From: Acholoe squamosa
Taxonomy: Eukaryota > Annelida > Polychaeta > Phyllodocida > Polynoidae
Direction of reading: 5' to 3'
Length of the DNA stretch: 64,000 nucleotides
Assembly (NCBI GenBank): GCA_949317995.1
Contig: OX439046.1
Span: 57,577,774-57,641,773 of the forward strand
Shown here: piece by piece, positions 12,480-23,760 of the stretch
Layout of the letters: each line of letters starts with the position of its first letter
Numbering within the stretch: position 1 is the stretch's first letter
Notes under the pieces: generated by a model
Told to the model about the DNA's origin: nothing
The model's input: the letters and a program-made list of their open reading frames with translations, nothing else
The model's database searches: none
Translations under genes and position numbers: made by a program

Positions 12480-12618
12480 TCACTTATAGTAACGCTAGGC
12501 TTTTTCGCAGAAAACAGGTGAAATTATTTTGACCCCCTGGTCAAGGGTCCAAAAAACTCTGACGCCCCATCAAGCCCACCAGCCCCCCCCCCCCCCGTTG
12601 TTAAAAAATAATCACTCC
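12480..12618. mobile_element. fragment related to the 0.9-kb MITE
   Basis: The right end (GTTGTTAAAAAATAATCACTCCC) resembles the right end of the element at 892-1190, as does an internal stretch around AGGCTTTTT. The matching left terminus was not found, so it is probably truncated or rearranged. Confidence 0.5.
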
Positions 12619-13115
12619 CTGAAAAGCAATATTTCAGCCTACATGCCCCTCCACCTTATAGGAGTCAACACATCACTGCCCTAGGGGCATAAACGAAAAA
12701 TCTCTTGTAAAATACCATTCACTGTGACTACTAGATTGGTGACATTCAAAGTATCAAAAAGAAGACTGATATGAAAGATACGATTATAAAGTAGCATGTG
12801 TTATACAGCAGAAATTCGTTTCTCCTTCCCTCCTTTGCTCAGTGTTTTAGTGAGCTGAACAGTGTTTCATAAGCCTTTAATAGAGGTCTACTTCTTATCC
12901 ATATCAAACGAAGACATGTAGGTCCCTAATTGCTCCTCGAATATTTACTAGGAAACAGAATTAAGGATTCAAATACATAATCAGCAACTCCTCTACCATA
13001 ACGATCATTTTGAAAAAGAAAATCCTCAAAGATACTTGATCGTGGATATCTCTGGTAATACAGTTGACATTTGCATTTTGAATGATACGGCAAAGCAGAC
13101 TCTAGTTCTCCAATA

Positions 13116-14188
13116 TTAAGCTAATAGATGATGCATATCGGGGCCCTAGGGCGGTATATGCTGTATATACCTGAGCCGCGGAGCGGCGAGGGTATATACA
13201 GCATATACAGCGATACGGCCTGGGTCAGCGCTCTGCGCGAAGCCATTCTTTTTGTTCCTTGCCGCTGTGTATACAGTCACTTTTCGTATCGAATCCAACC
13301 ATGACACGTTTTCAAAGTGAGTGTGAAAATGCGTTACCTCTCCGGTCAAGGTCTTATTTATTTTCGCATTGGATTTCATCACCGTTCAGTGTGGTGCTAT
13401 GGCTAAGGCCTTCGCCTACCACCACTGCGGCCGGGGTTCAATCCTCATACAAGTTGGGACGATTTTTCACATTGAAACAATGGCGAGGCTAAATTTAGCA
13501 CTCACACTCACTTTTCGTATGGAATCCAACCATGGCATGTTATAATATTGAAATCCCAAGAAGTTTTCGATCCATAGACGAGGAATGCGTGCTAATTTTC
13601 TCCATTTTCTTCGATATAAATAAGAATCCATTGATTTTCCAAACGGGTCCAAAATTTTCGGCGTCTTTCTTGTACAACGAGCAGTTGACCTATATCTACA
13701 TCCGGGCCACTGACACACTTTCGCCGGACAAGGAGGCGGGTGGGAATGGCCGGACCGCGACTCGCTTACGATGGAAAAATCAATGGATTCTCCTTTATTT
13801 TGAATATATTGGACATAATACGTATGGAGGGATCATCTAGACTGTCTAAGGATATGTATGTTTTAATTTGAAAACGTGTCATGGTTGGATTCGATACGAA
13901 AAGTGACTGTATACACAGCGGCAAGGAACAAAAACAATGGCTTCGCGCAGAGCGCTGACCCGGGCCGTATCGCTTGCTTTTACAAAATGTCTTCGCCTGG
14001 CTATATTCTTTGGATTTCAGGTAAGAAATTGATACAAAATGGAGGAAATGGTGGTATAAACCTATTAGGTGATGCATATCGGGGCCCCACGGGCTGTATA
14101 TGCTGTATATACCCTCGCCGCTCCGCGGCTCAGGTATATACAGCATATACAGCCCTAGGGCCCCGATATGCATCATCTATTAGCTTAA
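13116..14188. mobile_element. TTAA-flanked foldback element (piggyBac-like ends)
   Basis: Flanked by TTAA (13116-13119 and 14185-14188), with termini GCTAATAGATGATGCATATC and its reverse complement. The interior is a series of palindromes plus several copies of a word around TTCGTATGGAATCCAACCATG in both orientations. Near 13395-13458 there is a tRNA-like piece with a good B box (GGGTTCAATCC). There is no transposase. TTAA flanks are the hallmark of piggyBac targets, so a non-autonomous piggyBac-like origin is inferred. The long open frames here are by-products of the palindromes. A related copy lies at 61.07-62.25 kb. Confidence 0.75.
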
Positions 14189-14413
14189 TGTTGCTTCAGC
14201 ACCTTCATATTGAATCGCATACACTGAAATATAGCTATCAGAGATACAGGGTGACGACTCTGAAGTGCCTGGGAAGAAAAGTTCACTTGCATTGCTTCAA
14301 GTCCAAAAATAATTTTCTTGAAATCTTACATAATCTTACCTGATGGATAAAAGTACCAGTTTTAATATTTTTTATTTTCTTAAAACTGGTAGTTTTGTCC
14401 GCCACGTAAATAG

Positions 14414-14512
14414 ACAAAGGTGCACAAGAATTGGTCAGCACTGAGGGTTATCACACGAGGCGAATCCGAGTGTGATAACCCTCAGTGCTGACCAATTCAA
14501 GTGCTCCTTTGT
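14414..14512. repeat. long near-perfect hairpin
   Basis: A 29-bp perfect inverted repeat (14428-14456 with 14470-14498, 13-base loop) is extended outward by about 14 bp with a few mismatches. Related GTGTGAT/ATCACAC words recur at 14600-14670. It could be a mini foldback transposon or, if transcribed, a small-RNA precursor. Confidence 0.8.
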
Positions 14513-17500
14513 ATTTATCTCAAGTTAATTTAGTCAGATATGTTCAAAATTCGATTTATTTGGCACTAGAAATGATTTTATCATCAGTTATTTGACCGTT
14601 TTGGATGTTTTCCCAGGGAGTGTGATACGGGGAAGGGTTATCACACTGTGGGGTGTGATACAGAGTTTCTTGGTTAAACCTATGGGGCTCTCGTATTCAA
14701 CTTGAGATAAGATAATTCATCTTATTTTCTTGAATCAAGAAAAACATTTTGGCTGTCTATCCACAGGGCTGCTGGGCTTTAGAAAATAGGAGTGCTAGAT
14801 ACTTTGGATAAATGCATAACTCAAAATGTGAACTGTCCTCTCTACTCTAGATCTGCATTGAGACAAAATGAATATAATCGATCAACACCTGTGTGATGGA
14901 TGGTGCCAAATTTAACAATACTCTTGGGTAGGCAATGAAGATAAACCTACTGTTCAGTTAACATCTTTACAAAACTGCATGACAATATATTCGCCACAGT
15001 CGGTGTTACTCTTCTTGAGCAAAGGTGTGTACTAGTTGGATCGTTGGTGTACCTAAACGAGCCCGGCATCAGTCGTGTAATTGATTCATCATACTTTAAT
15101 ATATATGTCGGAATTTCCTGGGCCTGACCCAAGCATCTTCTACCTGTCATCTTACTGCTTCAACAACCCAAGGCAGGGACTTGAAGACATAAGATATCTT
15201 TCAGAGGCTGCCAAGAATTTCCGCTTCATACTGTAGTGGAGATACGACATAAGCAGGTGCATGATATGTGTGGCTCTTGGGTCTTATCTGATACAATCAA
15301 TTGTGTCCAGCCAAGGCAAAAGGGTCCCCCAAGGGGCAAAGTCAATTTCTAAATTCAGGTCATGAGCTTTTCAATGCTGTTTAACATTAGAAAATATCTC
15401 TGCTATTTTTTGAGTTATGGCTCTATGAATTTGGGTGGTCAGTAACATATCGATATACCAAAATATTAATAAGCTCTAACTTGCATATTTCCCGAGATAT
15501 CTTGAGATAAGTATAAGTATGCATAATTATGCAAATAAGGAAATTATCATAATCTTTAAAATCATTATCTCATAGAATTTGACCTAAAAATAGGATTTTT
15601 ACCATTTTTTGAGTATATTCATCCCTGTGAGTGGGACTATCAATTGGTATTTTTATTCCTCTATTTAGAGTGGAAATCTTGTTTCCATGGCAACACATAT
15701 CAACAAATACACTGATTTATGCCCTGAAATGCCCTAAAAACGTTCTATTTGCATTCCATATTTGGAAGGTTTGGACCAAAAATTGAAATTTCTCTGTAGG
15801 ACTGTTGGAATCCTCATGAAAAACTAGTATTATACAATTTTCGGCCTAGTTTCCCCTTTTTAAGCCTTAGTGGTGTCCCCCTGGTGGCCAGAATTGGTAC
15901 TCATCCCCCTTGGACGGTCCTTTTAGCTTGCTGGCTCACAATTCTGTCTCAAATTACCCCAGGTTTGATACTAGAATACATATATTTTAGTACAAGCTTT
16001 TAGTTTAATTCAGATCAAAGTTCAATAATCGTTTGGGTGACTTGGTGTTTATTGGCAATTTTCTATTGGCTTCATGGTTATTTTATAACTGTATGCACGT
16101 GATCTACCATTGACAGTTGTCTCTTAAGCAAAAAATGTCTTGATTTCTTTATTAAATATTTTTACACCGTCATATTGCCATGCTTTAGAGTAGGAGTTTG
16201 ATCTAGGACGGGCCTTCATTAGGCACCCTAGCATGGCTAAGTCTGGCTGAAATATTATCTGTCTGAATCAAGGCTTGACAGTTTAAGCCTTAGGCTCAAA
16301 ATTCTGAAAGTGAAAGTGCTATTCAATCTGCTTTTATAGCAAAAGCTATACCATCTCCAATAGAGAAAACTATATCTACTACCTTCTTCACAGAGATCTA
16401 TGAAGTATCGCCCCACTATTGAGGACGACATCACTTGTGGTAACAGTGGCTTGTATGTATTTAGGTTTTAGAGTGCTCTGTTTGGTTTATATAATGTGTG
16501 TGCTATATCAGTTTTCCAACATTTTGAAATAAAGCACACTGAAAATGTCTCTTCGCAGGGATGTGAGTGACAGCTAACCCTTTGGTCTGAGATCCCAAAT
16601 ATAATTTTAAAAAAAGTTGGAAATTATCAATAGTTGGAAAAGAATAGGGCAAAATGGGGATGGATTCGAACATAAGGATGTAATTGTATTTAACTACTGG
16701 GCCGGTAAACGATGTCTGATTCTGTCACCCAGAGACTGGAAGAATATCCCTCTACAAATTCCACCTTTACAGTGGGATGCGTTAGATTATTATTGAAAGT
16801 TGTTTGGTTGTCTGATACCTTGAAAGAGTTGATTCAGTGGAAGATAGTAAACATAAGTAGTGTACAATCTATGTGTTACAATATATGCATATATTTGTCT
16901 AAAGCATACGATGGGCCGCATGAGCATTACCTTTAAAGATGCCATGGACCTGGATTATTTTCTATAAATTATATGCACATAAATTTCACAAATGCCAAAT
17001 GATGAGAAATTCTACTGCACAATATTCTTTCTCTCCAGATAGGATTTTTTTTTTTTGTGGTGATATGGGCGGAGAAAAATGCACCCTAAATTTCACATTT
17101 CTTTTGACAATCCAGTCCAAAAATCAGATCAGCCCGATTTAGGATGACGACATTTCTTGTATGTCACCAGGATTATCCGAGATATAGTCTGATGATGGTA
17201 TTCTCATAGAAAACTGTTTTTTTTTATCTTCAAGATGTGTGGATATTCTTATAGAGAGCGTCATGCACATATAATTTGAAATAGAGGCAGGTGACATTTT
17301 CAGACACAACAAGAGGGTGGCAAGGCACCGTGGGAAAGTAAAATGTGCTATGTCAGAAGACCTTCAAATGAGTCCCAATACTACCTTTTTTTCTCTCATT
17401 CCTGCAGGGTTTCAGAAGGTCTCATCAATGAACCTTCAATAAATACAAAGATCAGGATCCCCAGTCTTCATTTTTGATGATTTACATCTCTCACAACAAA

Positions 17501-18372
17501 AGTGATGGCAAAAGGAAAAGTAGAAAAGGGAATACTATTGTCACAAACTACAATTATGAAAGCATACCATTGAATGTCTCTATGTATATTCCTTCAAAGA
17601 ATTAATGAAGGTATTTTGAAATAGCTTTATCTTATCTGGTAAATCACCAAAGCTTTATAAGGGAACAATATCCACGGAGACATATTTACCATGATTTATG
17701 CTATTACTCAGCTAAGCATGGCATTATCTTAGCAGAGAGCATATAGGCTCTATCATAGGTCTCCCTTAATAGGATCACAGTGCTGCCCCCTGTATGTTAT
17801 TCATTAATCAATGAATTTAGAGAACCTGTGTGTTTTAGTGCAGACATGATGTACCCGATACCCCACTTGCACACAGAATCACTTCTAGCAAGCATAATCA
17901 TGACTGATTTCAAGTACTAATTGCTACCATGACATATCTTTTGAAATGGTGAAATTTAAAAATTGGACACCCTGGAGAAACTCCAAAATATATATACAAC
18001 TAACAGACACTCTACCTAGTCTTAGGAATCTAACTTCTTCAATGAAGTAACAGCGTCAGTGTTACTGCCAAATCGTGCAGGGGTACCTGGGATCTGGAAG
18101 TCTGGAGCAGGCATCATTTGGCGGCTAACAGGTCCCGAACAGGGCCTTGTCTTCTCGTTTAAAATGCACCATTTTCAGTAGAAATGGCCCATATCTGGAT
18201 GGTAAAATGAACATTCTTCATGAAAAATCAACCTATATTCCTGTTCCATGTTGCCATGGCAACCAATAATCAAAATTTGCAGATTCTTATGCCAATTTTC
18301 GGGGATATTCCCCAAAAACCCAAAACTGAAAACAGAAATGAAAAAATTCTTCTAGATCAAAATCTATGATAA
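14513..18372. other. non-coding, no gene recognised
   Basis: AT-rich sequence with no supported exon. A C-rich block near 15870-15915 and scattered T-runs are the only notable composition changes. Confidence 0.4.
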
Positions 18373-18445
18373 CAAGAAATGCAGTTGTGACTGCGTAAAA
18401 AACGCCTCCTGGCGTTTTTTTAAGCGGTCACAACCTCATTTCTTG
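18373..18445. repeat. hairpin with 35-bp arms
   Basis: The two arms (to 18406 and from 18411) pair along about 35 bases with few mismatches around a TCCT loop, with ACGCC/GGCGT at the tip and A/T runs beside it. Unlinked to any gene. A foldback MITE or small-RNA hairpin is possible. Confidence 0.75.
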
Positions 18446-19275
18446 CATACGAGGGAATTTAGTTTGGGGATTCTGTATTGTGAGACCTCATCACATGGGG
18501 GAAATGCAATCATCATAGGGCCTCCCGTCCCGCTTCATGGGACCGCCGCTACGCGGCATGGGTAGGCACTAAAAATTCATTTATTTTTAGGCCTCTTTGT
18601 ATTTTTTATGAAAAAGGCTTATTTATTGTGTTTTTAGACATTATTATAGTTAATAATGTATTTAGAGCTTAGTCTTCTATTTCAAATATGACTAGCAACC
18701 TATGTTCAAGTAGGGGTTCTGACAACTACTGGGAATATTTAAGCCAATGTTCTCTCATTTTAAAGATCTTGAGATGAACTTTGACAATGAACTTCCCTGC
18801 AGAGGGGTGGTTTTGCTTGCTTGGTCACAGTCATGTGGATATTTATGGCACAGGGACATGCACATCTCCCCCTATCCATATTATTCTGTAGATCTTATAG
18901 TATGGATACCCAATGAGTCCACCATTTTGAATTTTCGCTGGGCTAATTGATAAGACATACAATCTCATTGGTACTAAAAAAGGTACAACAGCTTGGCAGG
19001 AAGGACATTGCTTTATCCTTCACACAAAAATCAACAACTTGAAATATGTATCTGTCAGGTAGCTTATTTCTTTTTTTTATAAAACGGCAGCCCATGCACT
19101 GCTGCACAATAGAAGTGACCTTGAGTGCATTATAGGAGTACAGTGCATGCCTGAGCAAGGTCACAGCTTGTCTATCATTCCTGTGGGATATCAGAGGCTT
19201 TGGACTTTTAATCAATGTGCTAACATGTTTTATAAAGAGAATACACAACTCATTCTTCATGTCTTCACTCTGGTG
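18446..19275. other. non-coding, no gene recognised
   Basis: Short frames on both strands overlap here (18.75-19.26 kb), but none shows domain-like patterns or splice support. Confidence 0.4.
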
Positions 19276-19735
19276 CGTTATAGTCCAACAGAGAGTCTCA
19301 ACATGAAGAATATTGTTGTCTATTTTCTAAATAAACACTAATGATCGTGATGCAAGGTGAATTCAGTCCATTCTATATGCAGTGTAGAATCATCTGTGCA
19401 AACTAGCTCAACTTTCAATGGAATATTAATTATCCTGTATAAAAACAATCAAAACAACAAAACAAAATAACAAAAAAACACCAAAGTCTCGGGCCTTATA
19501 AAGGCCCTCGACCATCGTCCGTTATAGTCCAACAGAGAGTCTCAACATGAAGAATATTGTTGTCTATTCTCTAAATAAAAACTAATGATCGTGATGCAAG
19601 GTGAATTCAGTCCATTCTATATGAATGTAGAATCTGTGCAAGCTAGCTCAACTTTCAATGGAATATCAATTATCCTGATTAAAAACAATCAAACCAACAA
19701 AACAAAATAACAAAAAAGCATCAACAATCCCTAAA
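19276..19735. repeat. tandem duplication, 244-bp period
   Basis: The block starting CGTTATAGTCCAACAGAGAG at 19276 recurs at 19520 and runs parallel for about 200 bases to an A/C-rich end, with scattered substitutions and small gaps. It is a two-copy tandem duplication with no coding role seen. Confidence 0.9.
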
Positions 19736-19789
19736 ACGTAACACATACACTATATTTCAACATACACTGTAAAACGGGCTTCCCTAGCC

Positions 19790-19956
19790 CACTTAAAAGG
19801 GTCTATATCTCCTCTTTCCTATCCCCTCAGGATGTGTGTGGTGCACATATGCGCGGGCACTGACACATTCCTCTGTTAAATTATCAACCTGTCAAGCACG
19901 GGATAGCCACTTAGTGCCGCTAAAGTGCTGTAAAACACAAATCAATCAATCAATCA
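19790..19956 (+). mobile_element. SINE/LINE 3' tail ending in AATC repeats
   Basis: The first ~100 bases match 23049-23155 closely (shared GGATGTGTGTGGTGCACATA). The 3' side reads CTAAAGTGCTGTAAAACACA followed by AATC repeats, a form typical of CR1/L2-type retroposon tails. The assignment to a non-LTR family is inferred from that tail. Confidence 0.6.
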
Positions 19957-21127
19957 TACACTGTAAAAGAATAACAAAGGATCCTTCATCCCAAAATTGC
20001 CAGAGATCTGTTGTTATTTTCACAGAGATGTCGTCATTTTCACAGAGATTCCTTGTACCACCGCACTGCCACTTGGAGATTCTTGTAAAAACTATGCTGG
20101 CTCCCTGTTACATTATTATCATGGTTCATTGTTCAGTTTTACAAGAATCTAAAGTAGAATTGCTGTTATTTTTTTTTTTTTACAGTGTAGAGGTGGCATA
20201 AGGCGTAGCCTACCCTAGATTTAGCTGCTTCTGTAATATAGAATATGGAATGGGGGAAAAGTTGCTGTCAAATAAACCAACCGGCATTTTCTGTGCTGCT
20301 TGGATCTATATTAATAATATCCAACCTAAATCTATTTGGTATTGAACTCTATGCTCTGAGTACAAACAAAAAGAAAAAAAAAAGGTTGATGCGGATATAC
20401 AAGCATGCATCTGTCATGTATAAGCTACTTTGATCGACCAACCACTAAATATTAATTCAATGCTGAACTGATTTGTACCTACTGGACTAATGTATAACTC
20501 ATATTTTATAGTTTGATAATTAAAAAAATGCTGGACCAAAGATACTTCCAGTTACCAGGAAGCTACCTTTTGGTCCGTTCAGCATCCCTCAATTACATGG
20601 AATGATACCACACTATTATGCTACAATCTTCAGGCTTGTAGATATGACACAAATGCAGCTTCTAACGGAATAAATTACTTATAAAGTAGAGGAGTTGGCC
20701 GCCATCTTTGAATGTCTGGATTTCTTGAAAGCCCAGACGGGATAAGTTCTATCTAAAGTTGATTGTAGCACATCAATCAGGGAACATAATCTATCAGCAA
20801 GGGTCAAAGGAAGTTTTGGGTATCAAAAGGCACTAGTAGTAGACCAGATCCCCTGACTGTGGTGATAGACAGGGACGAAAGGGGTTTCTGAAATGTGAAC
20901 CAGGCCATTAAGTGGTCATTGATAGACGATTTCCAGCAGCAATGGGTATCCAGTTCTTCCTCTTATATCTATTACTGTAGTCTATCATGAACCCTATGAT
21001 ATGAGCTGTGCAGGAGATCTCCAACTTTGTCAAAAGCTATAACCACTGTACTACCCCACATGTAAGGCACACCTCATGCATAAAGCACACCCCGAACGTA
21101 GGTTCATCCTGCTATGAGCTATACATA
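19957..21127. other. non-coding, no gene recognised
   Basis: T-run at about 20170 and A-run at about 20380. No exon, RNA gene or bounded repeat could be supported. Confidence 0.4.
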
Positions 21128-23048
21128 GGGGCTGTGTACAAATGATGTCATGCATTTTTGGACCATTTTTGACCCCCCTCCCCCCTTGTCATGTTTCGTC
21201 ATACAACACTTGACCCCCCCTAAGCATGGCGTCATGCAGAGAGATACCCCCCCCCCCCCTAAAGTGCATGAATAGTGAAGGCCTATAGGCTATAAACAGA
21301 TTAAAATGAATTGGCAATAAAGGAAAAGATACTTGCAAAGTGAAAAAAGAACTAGCACTGATCAACATATGAACAGAGAAACATGCCAAACACTGTCAGC
21401 TTATATAATGCATGGGTCCCTATATGCAGGATGTACCATTTACTTGCCTTATAGTTATACACGGAGTACTACTGTAGTGATCATACCCAAGTATTTCCTG
21501 TCACAAAAGGGCTTAAAAACTGTCTAGATCAATAGTCCAATACAGTTAATAGTCAATTATTATTAATGATCATATAGTTCAAGAGCTTGAATGTATTGAT
21601 ATATCGAATGTATTGATTTTATCTGTAACATGAACCATATACAAGTATACTATAGAAATAGGTTTCAGGCCAAACACTCTGAATTTAGTGAGTGGCCTAA
21701 GGGGCTGTGTACAAATGACGTCATGCATTTTTTGACCATTTTTGACCCCCCCTCCCCCCCTTGTCATGTTTCGTCATACAACACTTGACCCCTCCTCAGC
21801 ATGACGTCATGCAGAGAGATACCCCCCCCCCAAAGTGCATGAATAGTGAAGGCATATAGGCTATAAACAAATTAAAATGGTTCAAAGGGACATATAGTGG
21901 GTGTGAATTGGCAATAAAGGGTAACATACATGCAAAGTGAAAAAAAGAACTAGCGCTGATCAGCAAATGAACAGAGAAACATGCCAACACTGTCAGCTTA
22001 TATAATGTATCAGTCCCTATATGCAGGATGTACCATTTCCGTGCCTTATAGTTATACACGGGGTACTATGGTAGTGATCATACACAAGTATTTCCTGTCA
22101 CAAAAGGGCTTAAAAACTGTCTAGATCAATACTCCAATACAGTTAATAGTCTGCCTTCTTTGCAGCGAAAGCTGTACACTTGTCAGCGAAGAGAAAATCG
22201 AGAACAGTTATTATTAAGGATCATGTAGTTCAAGAGCTTGAATGTATTGATATATTGAATGTATTGATTTAATCTGTAACTTGAACCATATACAAGTGTA
22301 CTAGAAATAGGTTTCAGGCAGGACACTCTGACTTAGTGAGTCACCTAATAGAAAAAAACATTTCAGAAAGCATCACAAATTCTCAGGAGACCATCGATTG
22401 CAATCATAGTTCCAATTTATGATCTTACAAAGCAATCGAGTCACCTCAGCATTTTACTGTAGAATCTGCAAATAAGGTGAGTCTGATAGAGTTCCATTCA
22501 GACAAAGACCCATGTTGCAAGCCCGCTCGGGGCCAAATTGGTTTTACCCGGGATAAGGTGGTTCAAAGCGGGCAGTATTCAGTACATGGGTTTTAGGTTC
22601 GGCAGATGCTGGGTTTCCAGTCAGGGCCACACAGGGCAGCCCAAATCGGGCAAACCCACTTGAGCCCGTTGGGCTCCCAACGGGTTTTGTCCTCAGCATA
22701 CGGTCTGGGCCACATTGGGCCGCCCGATTTGGGCACTGGTTAGCTTTAAAATGGGCAACCACATTGGGCCCAGGATGGTTTCAAAATGGACATCCCAAGA
22801 TGGGTACTTAGCTGCATAAAGTCTTCCCAGTCTGGGGTGAGAGTGGGTTTGGACAGGGCAGCCTCATCTTCTGAACTGTTCTAAACTCTGTGATGAGTGT
22901 TCCCCCTCCCTCTCTCTTTTTTGTTCGTCCCTCCCCTATCCATCCCCTACCCCTTCCATCTCCTCCTCATTCCACTCAACCTGCCCTGCCCTTTCCCCCT
23001 CTCACCCCACTCTGCCCTGCCCTTCTGTTACCCTGCCCTCCCTGGGCC

Positions 23049-23155
23049 TCCCTAGCCCACTTAAAAGGGTCTATTTCTCCTCTTTCCTATCCCCTCAGGA
23101 TGTGTGTGGTGCACATATGCGCAGGCACTGACACATTCCTCCGTGAATTTGTGTA
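23049..23155 (+). mobile_element. retroposon fragment, copy of the 19.79-kb tail
   Basis: Parallels 19790-19895 with few differences, including CCCACTTAAAAGGGTCTAT. It lies inside element Y, so it was captured by, or inserted into, Y. Confidence 0.7.
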
Positions 23156-23219
23156 ATGAGGATCTCGCCATGAATATGACCTTAGCTGTCGAAATGGCGT
23201 TAAACATCTATTACTCACT

Positions 23220-23760
23220 CACTCTCACTCCCAGCCCTCACCCTGCCTTGCCCTGCCCTGCTCTCACCCTGCCCTGCCCTGCTCTCGCCCTGCCCTGCCC
23301 TGCTCTCGCCCTGCCCTGCCCTACTCTCATCCTGCCCTGCCCTCCTCTCACCCTGCCCTGCCCTGCTCTCACCCTTGCCCTGCCCTGCTCTCACACTGCC
23401 CTGACCTGCTCTCTCCCTGCCATGCCCAGCTCTCACCCTGCCATGCCCTACTCTCACCCTGCACTGCCCTGGCATCTCCTTCGCTCACATGCCCTGCCCT
23501 GCCCTGCTCTCACCCTGCCCTGCCCTGCTCTTACCCTGCCCTGCTCTCACCCTGCCCTGCCCTCTCACCCTGCCCTGTCCTACTCTCACCCTGCACTGCC
23601 CTGGCATCTCCTTTGCTCATATGCCCTGCCCTGCTCTCACCCTGCCCTGCCCTGCCCTCATCTCACCCTGCCTTGCCCTCTTCTCACCCTGCCCTGCCCT
23701 CCTCTCACCCTGCCCTGCCCTCCTCTCACCCTGCCCTGCCCTCCCCCCTACCTTCCCTCC
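23220..23760. repeat. CCCTG-rich minisatellite
   Basis: Units of roughly 16-22 bp built from CCCTGCCCTGCTCTCAC are repeated more than 20 times with small variants. Open frames across it on both strands are products of the repeat and not proteins. Confidence 0.95.

Noticed and set aside
13146-14343. Several 80-155 codon frames on both strands
   Set aside because: They lie in the palindromic TTAA element and read the same inverted segments in both directions; the copy at 61-62 kb gives the same spurious peptides.
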